DNA of 54,650 bases from Promethearchaeati archaeon (GTDB taxonomy: Archaea > Asgardarchaeota > Heimdallarchaeia > JABLTI01). Location: the NCBI GenBank assembly GCA_013166835.1, contig JABLTI010000006.1, positions 1 to 54,650 of the forward strand, read 5' to 3'. Shown in pieces: positions 8,756 to 16,952 of the stretch (its first letter is position 1; each line of letters opens with the position of its first letter). The notes under the pieces were generated by a model, which made no database searches, had not been told where the DNA came from, and was given only the letters and a program-made list of their open reading frames with translations. The translations under genes were made by a program, and so were the position numbers.

Positions 8756-10870
8756 TCACATCCTTGTTATGTGTATCAATCCATAACTATCTACACTTGC
8801 TTTCCAATTTGGGTGAACAACAGTAGTAGTATCATATTGCTCTATTATTGCAGGTCCCTTAATCTCATTTTTTGCCAGAAGCTTTTCTCTGCTAAAAATA
8901 GGTGTTTGTTTAAATCCTTTTAATTCTTCAAAATAAACCTCTCGAGTAGTTAGTTGTGCTTCATCAATGGGTTTCGCTGTTCCTTCAGCGATTTTTACTA
9001 AGTGTGGTTTCTTGATCAGACCTAGGCTGTTTATCCTTATATTAACCATTTCAACTTCTTCTTCCTCAAGAATATAACCATATATTGAAAGGTGTTTTTC
9101 ATTGAAACGCTTCAAGATTTGATCTTTACAACTCTCTTCTTGAAGAGCAATTCCTTCTAAAGGTATAAGCAATTCAAATCCTTGACCAACATATCGCAAG
9201 TCAACAAATCTTTTGTGAGCAATACTTTTTGTTTTGAATCCCTCTTCTGTTAATACAGTAGTTCCTTGTTTTTCTAAGACTTGATATGCTAGCTCCAAGT
9301 CCGAATAATCAATATCAAAAAGCTTCTTTCTTATGGATTTAACATAAGTATGTTTTGCATCTGTAAAGAGTAACCCCATCGCAGAGAATAACCCGGGATT
9401 ATTTGGAATGATTATCTCATTTATTTTTAATTCCTCTGCTAAAGCACATGCGTGCAAAGGTCCTGCTCCACCAAAGGCATTCAGAATAAACTCTCGAGGA
9501 TCTAATCCCCTTTCAACTGTAACAATTCTTAATATTCTACTCATATTGTTATTTGCGATCTTTACTATGCCTAAAGCACTCTCAACCACAGCTAGTTTTA
9601 GTGGTTCTGCAATTTTCTTCAGAATGCTTTTTTCCGCTAATTTAGGATAAATTTTGAATGTCTTATTGAGCAATCCTTCGGGGTTAAGACGCCCAAGAAT
9701 AAGATTAGCATCTGTTATTGTTGGTTCTTTACCTTCTTGACCATAACAAGCTGGACCGGGATCAGCTCCTGCACTAATTGGTCCGACTCTTAGAGCACTC
9801 CCCTGATCGACCCAGGCAATAGAACCGCCACCTGATGAAATCTCTGCAAGATCAATAAATGGGAACCTTGCTGGATACCCACTTCCTTTTGTTATTCGTC
9901 CGCTATGAACATCTCCACCAACTTCATATTCAGAGGTTAGTGTAATTGATTTGTTCACAATAGTTCCTGCTTTGGCAGTTGTTCCTCCCATATCAAAGGA
10001 TATTATTTTGGATAAATCTAGAAAACTTGCTAAGAAACATGATGCAACTACCCCAGCTGAAGGACCACTTTCAATTATACTCACAGGTAATTTTTGTACT
10101 TGTTCTGACTTACTTACTCCACCACTACTTTGCATGATAAACATCGGTGCTGATATGCCTAGTTTCTTGAATGAATCTGTCAATGATTTTACATACCTCG
10201 AAACCATAGGCATTAATACAGAATTAATGGTGGTTGTACTTGTTCGTTCAAATTCTCTGTGTTCAGGAGACACTTCAAATCCTGCGGACAAGTAGAGATC
10301 TTTATGCTTTTTCACAAAATATTCTTTGATTTTTTGTTCATGTATTGAATTTTTATAAGAATGGAGGAGAGATATTGCTACGCTTTGTATTCCTTCAGTT
10401 TTAATATAATCACTAATGTTTGCTAGGTTATTCAGTTTTAACGGAGTAATGATTTCTCCTTGTGCATTTATTCGTTCATCTATTTCAAATCGATATTTTC
10501 TTGGAACAATTGGAGGTGGTCTATCGAAAAAGAAATCATACAAGGAAGCTCTTCTTTGTCTACCAATTTCTAGGACATCTCTGAACCCTTTTGTTGTAAT
10601 AAGAATGGTTTTTGGTAAATCCAAATTCACTTGCCCAAGGAAAGCATTAGTAGCGATTGTCGTTGCATGATACAACTGTTGTACATTAACTTTATCTGCA
10701 TCTGACAATTGTTTTTGTAGAGAATTAATGATTGCTTCTTCTGGTTTTTTCGGAGTTGTTGAAACTTTGACTTGATTGTAGATTAAACCAGTTTCTTTAT
10801 CTTGGATTATGATATCTGTAAAAGTACCGCCAATATCGATTCCAATAGATATTTTTGACACGATAATCAT
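8756..10870 (-). CDS. hyuA: hydantoinase A / oxoprolinase A-type subunit
   Basis: A 704-residue HyuA-family ATPase subunit with the actin/hexokinase-type fold. The N-terminal phosphate loop GIDIGGTFTDI is clear, followed by HATTIATNAFLGQ, the IESGPSAGVVAS motif and a second phosphate loop SFDMGGTTAKAG. Length is normal for the family. HyuA activates the substrate with ATP and HyuB completes hydrolysis, and hyuB follows immediately downstream. The gene starts a two-gene operon diverging from the homocysteine methyltransferase gene. Exact substrate (5-oxoproline, hydantoin or other) undetermined. Confidence 0.92.
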   Translation of the reverse strand: MIIVSKISIGIDIGGTFTDIIIQDKETGLIYNQVKVSTTPKKPEEAIINSLQKQLSDADKVNVQQLYHATTIATNAFLGQVNLDLPKTILITTKGFRDVLEIGRQRRASLYDFFFDRPPPIVPRKYRFEIDERINAQGEIITPLKLNNLANISDYIKTEGIQSVAISLLHSYKNSIHEQKIKEYFVKKHKDLYLSAGFEVSPEHREFERTSTTTINSVLMPMVSRYVKSLTDSFKKLGISAPMFIMQSSGGVSKSEQVQKLPVSIIESGPSAGVVASCFLASFLDLSKIISFDMGGTTAKAGTIVNKSITLTSEYEVGGDVHSGRITKGSGYPARFPFIDLAEISSGGGSIAWVDQGSALRVGPISAGADPGPACYGQEGKEPTITDANLILGRLNPEGLLNKTFKIYPKLAEKSILKKIAEPLKLAVVESALGIVKIANNNMSRILRIVTVERGLDPREFILNAFGGAGPLHACALAEELKINEIIIPNNPGLFSAMGLLFTDAKHTYVKSIRKKLFDIDYSDLELAYQVLEKQGTTVLTEEGFKTKSIAHKRFVDLRYVGQGFELLIPLEGIALQEESCKDQILKRFNEKHLSIYGYILEEEEVEMVNIRINSLGLIKKPHLVKIAEGTAKPIDEAQLTTREVYFEELKGFKQTPIFSREKLLAKNEIKGPAIIEQYDTTTVVHPNWKASVDSYGLIHITRM

Positions 10871-10953
10871 CTTCTGTTATAGGAAGTTTCAATTTTGCTG
10901 TTTTTAGATTTTTTGTGAGCTATCATCTGAGGAACTTTTTTTAAAAAATCAAT

Positions 10954-10961
10954 CTATATAG
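10954..10961 (+). promoter_or_regulatory. candidate TATA box
   Basis: CTATATAG lies about 50 nt upstream of the methyltransferase ATG in the 140-bp divergent gap, a plausible archaeal TATA position with a short leader. Base composition makes chance matches common here. Confidence 0.3.
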
Positions 10962-11010
10962 TAATAAGGAATCTATTTTATTCAATGAAATTCTTGCCTG
11001 GTGATTTTAT

Positions 11011-11898
11011 ATGAAAAAACCAATACTAGAGATATTAAAAGAACGAGCAATTTTCTTTGATGGAGCAATGGGCACTGAGTTGATCGAAAGAGGCATTGTT
11101 CTTGGTGATTCGGCGGAAAGATTCTCACCATATTTCTCGGAGATAATCACTGAAATTCATAAAGCATATTTCGATGCGGGGTCAGATGTTATTCAAACAA
11201 ACACTTATGGCGCAAATCGAATTAGTTTAGGGTCTAAGCTTGAAAACAAAATCGAGCTTATTAATTTACGACAAGTTGAATTAGCAAATACTATTTGTCC
11301 AAAGAACGGTTATGTTGCTGGAAATATTGGTCCAAGCGCTGTTCTTTTGGAAAAAGATGGTGGCGAGTACACAATCAATATGATCCAAGAGGCAATTGAT
11401 GAACAAGTGAAAGCACTAGCGAAAGGTGGCGTTGATTTATTCAGTATAGAAACTATGTATTACCTGGAAGAAGCTCTTGCAGCGATTGCTGCTATAAAAG
11501 AGAATTCTGATGCACCAATTTTTGTTGGCATGACTTTTGATAAAGTAGCTGAAGGATGCAGAACACCAATTGATGACAAAAAAGTAGATGAATGTATTAA
11601 GGCTCTCGAAAAAGCCGGAGCAGATGCTGTTGGTTGTGGCTGCACTTTAGGTAGTTTTGAGATGCTTGGTTTGGCTAAAGAGTTAAAAAAAGCAGCAACT
11701 AAACCTGTAATTGTTCAACCTACAGCTGGAGCTCCTCTCACTGTTGCTGGTAAAAATCTATACCCAATAAATCCAGAAAGATTTGCTAAAGATATGTTAG
11801 AAATGCGAAAAATAGGTGTAGAAATCTTTGGCGGATGTTGTGGAACAACCCACAAACACATTTCAAAAATGATTGAGACTCTTAAAAAACACAAATAA
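11011..11898 (+). CDS. homocysteine S-methyltransferase domain protein
   Basis: A 295-residue stand-alone Hcy-binding/methyltransferase TIM barrel, related to the N-terminal module of MetH and to betaine-homocysteine methyltransferase. It transfers a methyl group to homocysteine to form methionine, activating the thiol on zinc. Visible signatures: FFDGAMGTELIERG (15-28), the first zinc ligand Cys211 in GCGCTLG, and the Cys276-Cys277 pair in GGCCGTTH. There is no B12 or folate domain, so the methyl donor must come from elsewhere (for example a small corrinoid protein or S-methylmethionine). A hairpin terminator follows. Confidence 0.88.
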   Translation: MKKPILEILKERAIFFDGAMGTELIERGIVLGDSAERFSPYFSEIITEIHKAYFDAGSDVIQTNTYGANRISLGSKLENKIELINLRQVELANTICPKNGYVAGNIGPSAVLLEKDGGEYTINMIQEAIDEQVKALAKGGVDLFSIETMYYLEEALAAIAAIKENSDAPIFVGMTFDKVAEGCRTPIDDKKVDECIKALEKAGADAVGCGCTLGSFEMLGLAKELKKAATKPVIVQPTAGAPLTVAGKNLYPINPERFAKDMLEMRKIGVEIFGGCCGTTHKHISKMIETLKKHK

Positions 11899-11915
11899 AT
11901 TCTCATCCCATTGAA

Positions 11916-11957
11916 GTCGGGGGTGAAACTCAACCTCCGACACTTCTCTGTTTTTTT
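11916..11957 (+). terminator. hairpin terminator after the methyltransferase gene
   Basis: GTCGGGGGT (11916-11924) pairs with ACCTCCGAC (11933-11941) through 9 bp with one G-T wobble around an 8-nt loop, followed by seven T residues at 11951-11957. Confidence 0.75.
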
Positions 11958-12104
11958 CCTCCACTTTCCAAAGTATAGTTTTTCTTGAAAATTTCACTAA
12001 CAAAATTGTTAGTCATTTAATATTTTACATACTATATTATACGTAAGGTATAAGAACTTTTGAAGTGTCTTTGTTATTTATAAGAAAAATAGGAGCACGA
12101 TTAA

Positions 12105-12875
12105 TTGAGTTATGACAAATCTATGATTGAAGAAGTTGAAGGTTCCGATTTTGCTAAGTGTATTTGTTTAACAGATATCAACGTCAAAACAGTTATTATC
12201 GGTTTTCCTGGCATGGGATTAGTAGGAGCTATTGCTGCCCAACACATAAGTGAGAAATTAAAGCTTGATACAATTGGTTTCATAGAAGGAACCGCTATTC
12301 CACCTGTTGCAGTTTTCTTAGATGGTTATTTGCGTCATCCTTACAGAATAATGGGCAAAAAAGATTCTGAAATAGCGGTATTCATAGGCGAAAGTGTAGT
12401 AACACCTGAAGGAGCATATCACATAGCAAAAGCAATAATGAATTGGGCTGAAAAGCATGGAGCAAAAGAAATTATTGCATTAGATGGTTTTCCATTTTTG
12501 GATCCAAAAGATGAATCAAAAGTCTACATGGTTGCAGAGCCGGAGATAAAAGAGAAAGCAGAGAAACTCAAAATTCCGCCACTAAGAAGTGGATTTATTA
12601 GAGGATTCGCTGGAGCAATGTTGAATAAAACTATGATCAGTTCAGTAGATGGGTTTGCATTTTTAGTTGGAACCCGACCTGATTTACCTGATCCTGGAGG
12701 AGCTGCCTCTCTTATTAAAACAGTTAATACTTACAAAGGTACAGATATCAATGTAGATACTCTTATGGAGCAATCCGATTCAATAAAGAAGAAGCTCGCA
12801 GAGCTTGCACTACAAACCCAAGATATGAATGTCCAACCACCTGGACCAAAAAGAAAGAGCACTTTCTATACCTAG
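12105..12875 (+). CDS. PAC2-family proteasome assembly chaperone
   Basis: A 256-residue PAC2-family protein, the archaeal relative of eukaryotic proteasome-assembly chaperone 2 that helps assemble the 20S core or acts as an ATP-independent proteasome partner. The diagnostic glycine-rich strand-turn GFPGMGLVGAIAAQHI lies at about 33-48, with a second conserved block around EIIALDGFPF. The start is TTG at 12105, backed by AGGAG about 9 nt upstream. The C-terminus is Lys/Arg-rich and ends FYT, loosely like a C-terminal proteasome-docking tail (HbYX-type), though the fit is imperfect. Terminator directly at its end. Confidence 0.88.
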   Translation: MSYDKSMIEEVEGSDFAKCICLTDINVKTVIIGFPGMGLVGAIAAQHISEKLKLDTIGFIEGTAIPPVAVFLDGYLRHPYRIMGKKDSEIAVFIGESVVTPEGAYHIAKAIMNWAEKHGAKEIIALDGFPFLDPKDESKVYMVAEPEIKEKAEKLKIPPLRSGFIRGFAGAMLNKTMISSVDGFAFLVGTRPDLPDPGGAASLIKTVNTYKGTDINVDTLMEQSDSIKKKLAELALQTQDMNVQPPGPKRKSTFYT

Positions 12876-12897
12876 TTGGATTTTCTCCAACTTTTTT
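12875..12897 (+). terminator. hairpin terminator after the PAC2 gene
   Basis: GTTGGA and TCCAAC form a perfect 6-bp stem with a 5-nt loop, followed directly by six T residues (12892-12897). The stem begins at the last base of the stop codon. Confidence 0.75.
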
Positions 12898-13007
12898 CAT
12901 TTTTCTTTATTTGAGTAGTTTATTTTGTTAACGATAGTTATTTTAGTTGTCAAATTTATGGTATTATTACAAGATGGTTTAGTCAAACCACTTTCGAGGA
13001 TTCAACA

Positions 13008-13598
13008 TTGACAGATGAAATTTTATCTTTTCTCCAAGAAGCACTTCGATTAAAACGAACGGTTAGAAGTGGCTGGATTTATTCAGGAGTCTCTAAAGCT
13101 GATACAGAAAGTGTAGCAGATCATAGTTATATGATAACTCTTCTTACACTAATTCTGGCAGTAAAAGAAAAAGAGAAGGGAAATAATATTGACATTGAGA
13201 AAACTCTTGTTATGGCTATACTTCATGATTTACCCGAAAGTGTTTCACAAGATCTAGATAGAAGAATTCGCAAGTATTCACCTAAGAAATATGATGAATT
13301 TAAAAATGATTTAGATAAGGAAGCAATAAAACATCTCTTTGATAATCTTCCTGGAAAAACTAGTGATTATTTGCTTGAAATTTTTCAAGAATTTCATGCG
13401 AAAAAATCTCCGGAAGCGAGGATTGTATTGGAAGCAGATCGATTGGAAACCATTCTACAGATGAATGACTATATTCAACGTGGGTACCCTCGAGAGCTTT
13501 TCAGTGAATTCATTAAAAATTTCTCTGAGGAAGTTGATGATTATAAGAATGAGGATGTTAAAGATATAGCAAAACATTTACTGGAGGGCACAAAATAA
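13008..13598 (+). CDS. HD-domain phosphohydrolase (YfbR/HDDC2-like)
   Basis: A 196-residue HD-superfamily hydrolase of the YfbR/HDDC2 type, whose characterised members dephosphorylate 5'-deoxynucleoside monophosphates. Metal-site residues are visible: His39 in VADHSYMI, His73-Asp74 in ILHDLPES, and Asp144 in LEADRLE. The usual R-x2-W recognition segment near residue 20 is present as R-SGW. TTG start at 13008 with CGAGGA 7 nt upstream. The E1-like gene begins one nucleotide after the stop, so the two are co-transcribed. Confidence 0.85.
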   Translation: MTDEILSFLQEALRLKRTVRSGWIYSGVSKADTESVADHSYMITLLTLILAVKEKEKGNNIDIEKTLVMAILHDLPESVSQDLDRRIRKYSPKKYDEFKNDLDKEAIKHLFDNLPGKTSDYLLEIFQEFHAKKSPEARIVLEADRLETILQMNDYIQRGYPRELFSEFIKNFSEEVDDYKNEDVKDIAKHLLEGTK

Positions 13599-13599
13599 A

Positions 13600-14343
13600 T
13601 TGAATAAAGAAAGCTATGTAAATAGTCGTTATTCCCGTTTTGCAGCTATACCCTCAATAGGAGCTGGTGGGGTCGATAAAATTAGAAAAGCTAAGGTAAC
13701 GGTTGTTGGTGCAGGCGGATTAGGTTCTGTAACCGCTCCACAACTAGTTGCTTTAGGAGTAAAATTTTTGCGAATTATTGATCAAGATGTTGTTGAACTC
13801 TCGAATCTTCAACGTCAAACATTATATCGAAAAAATGATATCGGAAAATCGAAAGCAAAAATTGCTAAGAAATTCTTAGAAGAACTAAACCCAGAAGTAG
13901 AAATAGAAGCCATTAATGATAATGTAACAGAGAAAAATGCCCGTACTGCTACTGATTCTGTGGATTTTGTTGTAGATGCTGTAGACAGGTTTACTCCTCG
14001 GTTTGCACTAAATAAAGCGTGCTTAGAGGAGAATATCCCTTATTTGTTTGGTGCAGTTAGTGGAATGTCTGGGAATATCATGACCGTTATGAGAGGAACG
14101 ACCTGTGTGGAATGTATTTTCAGTCAAGCTGATGATTCTAAACTCCCCACATCATTAGAGGTTGGTATTCATCCCTCTATAATCAATATTATTGGTAGCT
14201 TGCAAATTTCTGAGGCAACTAGAATTATGTTAAAAGAGCAACCAGTACTCCTAAACAAATTACATTTCTGTGATATTGGTACAATGCAATTTGAAACTTT
14301 GAATGTTAAAACTCGAGATGATTGTTTCTGTTCGAAATATTAA
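13600..14343 (+). CDS. E1/MoeB/ThiF-like adenylyltransferase
   Basis: A 247-residue enzyme of the MoeB/ThiF/HesA family, which adenylates the C-terminal glycine of ubiquitin-like sulfur carriers or protein modifiers. It has the nucleotide loop GAGGLGS (37-43), D62-x-D-x-V-E-x-SNLQRQ, the DAVDRF motif, and a zinc site C169-x2-C172 with a distal C242-x-C244. At the position of the conserved Cys of E. coli MoeB (C-x-E-x-G) this protein has Ser185 (TSLEVGI). TTG start with GGAGGG 11 nt upstream. Co-operonic with the HD gene. Confidence 0.85.
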   Translation: MNKESYVNSRYSRFAAIPSIGAGGVDKIRKAKVTVVGAGGLGSVTAPQLVALGVKFLRIIDQDVVELSNLQRQTLYRKNDIGKSKAKIAKKFLEELNPEVEIEAINDNVTEKNARTATDSVDFVVDAVDRFTPRFALNKACLEENIPYLFGAVSGMSGNIMTVMRGTTCVECIFSQADDSKLPTSLEVGIHPSIINIIGSLQISEATRIMLKEQPVLLNKLHFCDIGTMQFETLNVKTRDDCFCSKY

Positions 14344-14386
14344 AAGTAAAGATTTAGAAAATAAGGTAAATGTGAAACTCATAGTT

Positions 14387-14605
14387 CTAGACTATAAATC
14401 CACTGTTTACAAAAAACATGAATATAGACATTCCAATAAACATTGAAGCGGCAATTGCTCGTGCAATTGAACCTCTAAAGGATCGATCAGGATCTGCTTC
14501 TTGATAAATTATTAGCCACACTAATGCTACTAATCCTAAGATTAGGAATATAATTCCAAATGCTAATAATCCTTTTGGACCGAGGAATGCTGTGAAATCT
14601 TTCAT
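14387..14605 (-). CDS. small two-helix membrane protein
   Basis: A 72-residue protein with hydrophobic segments at about 12-35 and 50-70 separated by a short charged loop (YQEADPDRSFRG). The ATG at 14605 is used because the in-frame GTG upstream overlaps the AGGTGA ribosome-binding sequence. It lies downstream of, and in the same direction as, the acidic membrane-anchored protein, with a terminator-like hairpin between them. Family unknown. Confidence 0.6.
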   Translation of the reverse strand: MKDFTAFLGPKGLLAFGIIFLILGLVALVWLIIYQEADPDRSFRGSIARAIAASMFIGMSIFMFFVNSGFIV

Positions 14606-14672
14606 ATGTCTTTTCACCTATTTCATTGCTGTTATAAAGATTATATTAAAATCTTTCTAGAACATTAAGAAT

Positions 14673-14701
14673 AAAAAAAAGGATGAGTTATATACTAACT
14701 C
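14673..14701 (-). terminator. hairpin terminator (minus strand)
   Basis: On the minus strand GAGTTA and TAACTC form a 6-bp stem with a 5-nt loop at the stop codon of the upstream gene, followed by an eight-T tract (rc of 14673-14680). Confidence 0.55.
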
Positions 14702-16838
14702 AGGACTTTTCATCTAATTCGTATGGATAGAATTTTCTGTTAAGGGAATCTTTCAGTGGTCGTTGACTAATAATTAAAATCACTGTGAGAATTAGGAGTA
14801 ATCCAATGAGTCCTATTTCAATGCCTAGTACATAGTTTTCTGCTAGTCCTATTCCACTCGCAATAGTTGTATTAAGGGTAGTGAAGATATCAACGATTGG
14901 AAATATTCCAAATAGAACAGCTAGTAAACCTGTGATTTTTGCCCCTATGCAATTTCTAACTTTCACTGGTGCATTTATGCTGAAAATATTCTTTTTATTG
15001 TACCAGAATCCTAGTTTTCCAGTTATTTTCCCTCTTCTTGCGAGAGGTGTTATACTAAATTCAACGACGGTCATCTTTTCACTACTTAAATCAACAACTT
15101 CATCTTGTGGTGTTACATGACAACCAGGGAAAACTGGCACCAGTTTTATTTCTTTCAAATTATCTGAATTCTTAGTATCAGCTGGTGGGATTCTTACAAT
15201 TAATGGAAATACTTTTTGTGGATACATTCGCTTATAGTATTCAAGTCCGATAGTTCTTTGGAATACTTTCTCAGTTGCTTTTTCTTCTGCTTTTAATGCA
15301 TGTTCCAAACTTACTAGTTCTTTTTTCCTGATTTCTAGTCGTTCTTCAAGCGAAAACATTTCATCTCTTTCTGGTGTTGTTTCACTCAGATCTTCAGTAA
15401 TTGGTCTATCGATAAGAGAAGATTCTTCAATAACATCCTCATGAAGTGTGGTATCTTCAACAACTTGTTCTAGTTCATCTGTTTCTGTTATTTCCACTAC
15501 TTCTTCCATAATATAGGGAATTTCTTCTTCTGTAACTGGCAAATCACTTATTTGCTCTTCACCTAATGGTTCTTCTTCTTCCTCAACCACAGGCAAATCA
15601 TAAGAAACAAACTCCCCATCTTCCTCTTCAATTATGCTATCATCAAAAGATTCTGTTAATTCGCTCTCAGCTGTCTCTTCAACAGAGACTTCTTCATCTG
15701 GATCAACTTCTTCAAGGGAGCCTTCTCTAAATGATTGTTCTTCTTTTTCAGCTACAAAAATATCATTGAACACTTCTTCTACAACGGATTTTTCTATAGT
15801 TGATTTGGTTTCAATCGTTACGTCTTCAGTTTCAATTGGTACTTCCTCAGTAGCTTCAAGAACTCCTTCTACCTCTTTCTCAACTTCAAATTCATCTATT
15901 TCATTACTAACAGATATTTCATCCATCAAAGATTCTATGGATTCAACAGGAATGATTTCTTCTTCTGGTTCTTCTTCGAGAACTTCTGCAGGTATTTGCC
16001 AAGGATATGTTGGTTCTTCTTTTGGTTTGTCTTCAATTGGTTGAGTTAAATATGATTCAGCTTCGATATCACCACTCGTTTCTGTTTCGACGATATCAGC
16101 AACGCCATCCTCCATAATTGGAGGTTCTTCTTCTGATGGGAACGTTCTTTCAACATAATGGTCGGTAATTTGGTCAACCTCTGATTTTTCTTTTTGACTG
16201 GATTCTAAGAGTTTCTTTGTCATATCAATAATTTCTGTTTCATCAAGTTGTGGTGGATACACCATAGGCTCTGGTGGAGCATCGGTTACGGTTGGACCAT
16301 CTTCTAATGTTTTTACAGGTTCAACCAGAGGATCCCCAAGATCTTTACCCACAATTCGATAGAAATTTCCCCAAGAATTCAACACAAAAGCAGTAGGCAT
16401 ACTAAAGACTTCATAATCTATAACCTGCCCATCTTGTCGTTCTATAGAAACATCCCTTATAGAAACTGAGAAACTTTTACAAGCAGTTCGAAATGTTGCT
16501 GCAAAAGGTATTGCTTCTGGAACATCGAGGTCAATAATATAATCTCCATGATGAAAAGTGACTATACTTGATTCTCCTGCATAGTATTGTGAGCCGTATT
16601 TTTGAATTAAAAAGTCAATTGTTGAGTATTGATTATCTATAACAACGATTTCTCCCAAGATATCTATTACAGCGATTACTCGAGGGTGAATACTCAAAGT
16701 TGTTCTTAATTCATCTAATATTTGTATTAGTAATGTACCCCTTGGTACTTTAAATGTAAAATCCACTACTTCTGAGTCTATTAGAACTTTAAATTCTAAT
16801 TGATGTATAAAGCCACTCAAATCTAAGACCTCTTTCAC
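14700..16838 (-). CDS. large acidic membrane-anchored protein with possible beta-grasp N-terminus
   Basis: A 712-residue protein. Residues about 14-95 look like a compact alpha/beta domain (two strands, helix, strands, helix) resembling a ubiquitin-like/TGS beta-grasp in pattern only. Residues about 195-520 are an extremely Glu/Asp-rich, probably disordered linker. Residues about 520-640 include a coiled coil and a beta-rich segment, and the C-terminus has two hydrophobic segments (about 640-665 and 675-700) with a basic tail. The start is a GTG at 16838 or, with AGAGGT 7 nt upstream, a TTG at 16820. Not recognised as a family. Confidence 0.75.
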   Translation of the reverse strand: MKEVLDLSGFIHQLEFKVLIDSEVVDFTFKVPRGTLLIQILDELRTTLSIHPRVIAVIDILGEIVVIDNQYSTIDFLIQKYGSQYYAGESSIVTFHHGDYIIDLDVPEAIPFAATFRTACKSFSVSIRDVSIERQDGQVIDYEVFSMPTAFVLNSWGNFYRIVGKDLGDPLVEPVKTLEDGPTVTDAPPEPMVYPPQLDETEIIDMTKKLLESSQKEKSEVDQITDHYVERTFPSEEEPPIMEDGVADIVETETSGDIEAESYLTQPIEDKPKEEPTYPWQIPAEVLEEEPEEEIIPVESIESLMDEISVSNEIDEFEVEKEVEGVLEATEEVPIETEDVTIETKSTIEKSVVEEVFNDIFVAEKEEQSFREGSLEEVDPDEEVSVEETAESELTESFDDSIIEEEDGEFVSYDLPVVEEEEEPLGEEQISDLPVTEEEIPYIMEEVVEITETDELEQVVEDTTLHEDVIEESSLIDRPITEDLSETTPERDEMFSLEERLEIRKKELVSLEHALKAEEKATEKVFQRTIGLEYYKRMYPQKVFPLIVRIPPADTKNSDNLKEIKLVPVFPGCHVTPQDEVVDLSSEKMTVVEFSITPLARRGKITGKLGFWYNKKNIFSINAPVKVRNCIGAKITGLLAVLFGIFPIVDIFTTLNTTIASGIGLAENYVLGIEIGLIGLLLILTVILIISQRPLKDSLNRKFYPYELDEKS

Positions 16839-16952
16839 ATAATACTATTATATTATTTATATTACCTTCGAATGTTAGAATCTTTCGTATAGAATACTTT
16901 TTGTATGTTGTCTATTTTAATCTTCTAGTATAAACAAAAGGAGAAAAATCTC

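Noticed and set aside
14360-14400. ATAGT/ACTAT inverted repeat between the E1-like and small membrane genes
   Set aside because: Only five base pairs and no T tract on either strand; treated as chance.
15634-16044. 136-codon Ser-rich frame opposite the acidic linker
   Set aside because: GAA/GAT-rich coding on the other strand reads as TTC/TCT/ATC, giving Ser/Phe runs; it is an antisense shadow of the real gene.
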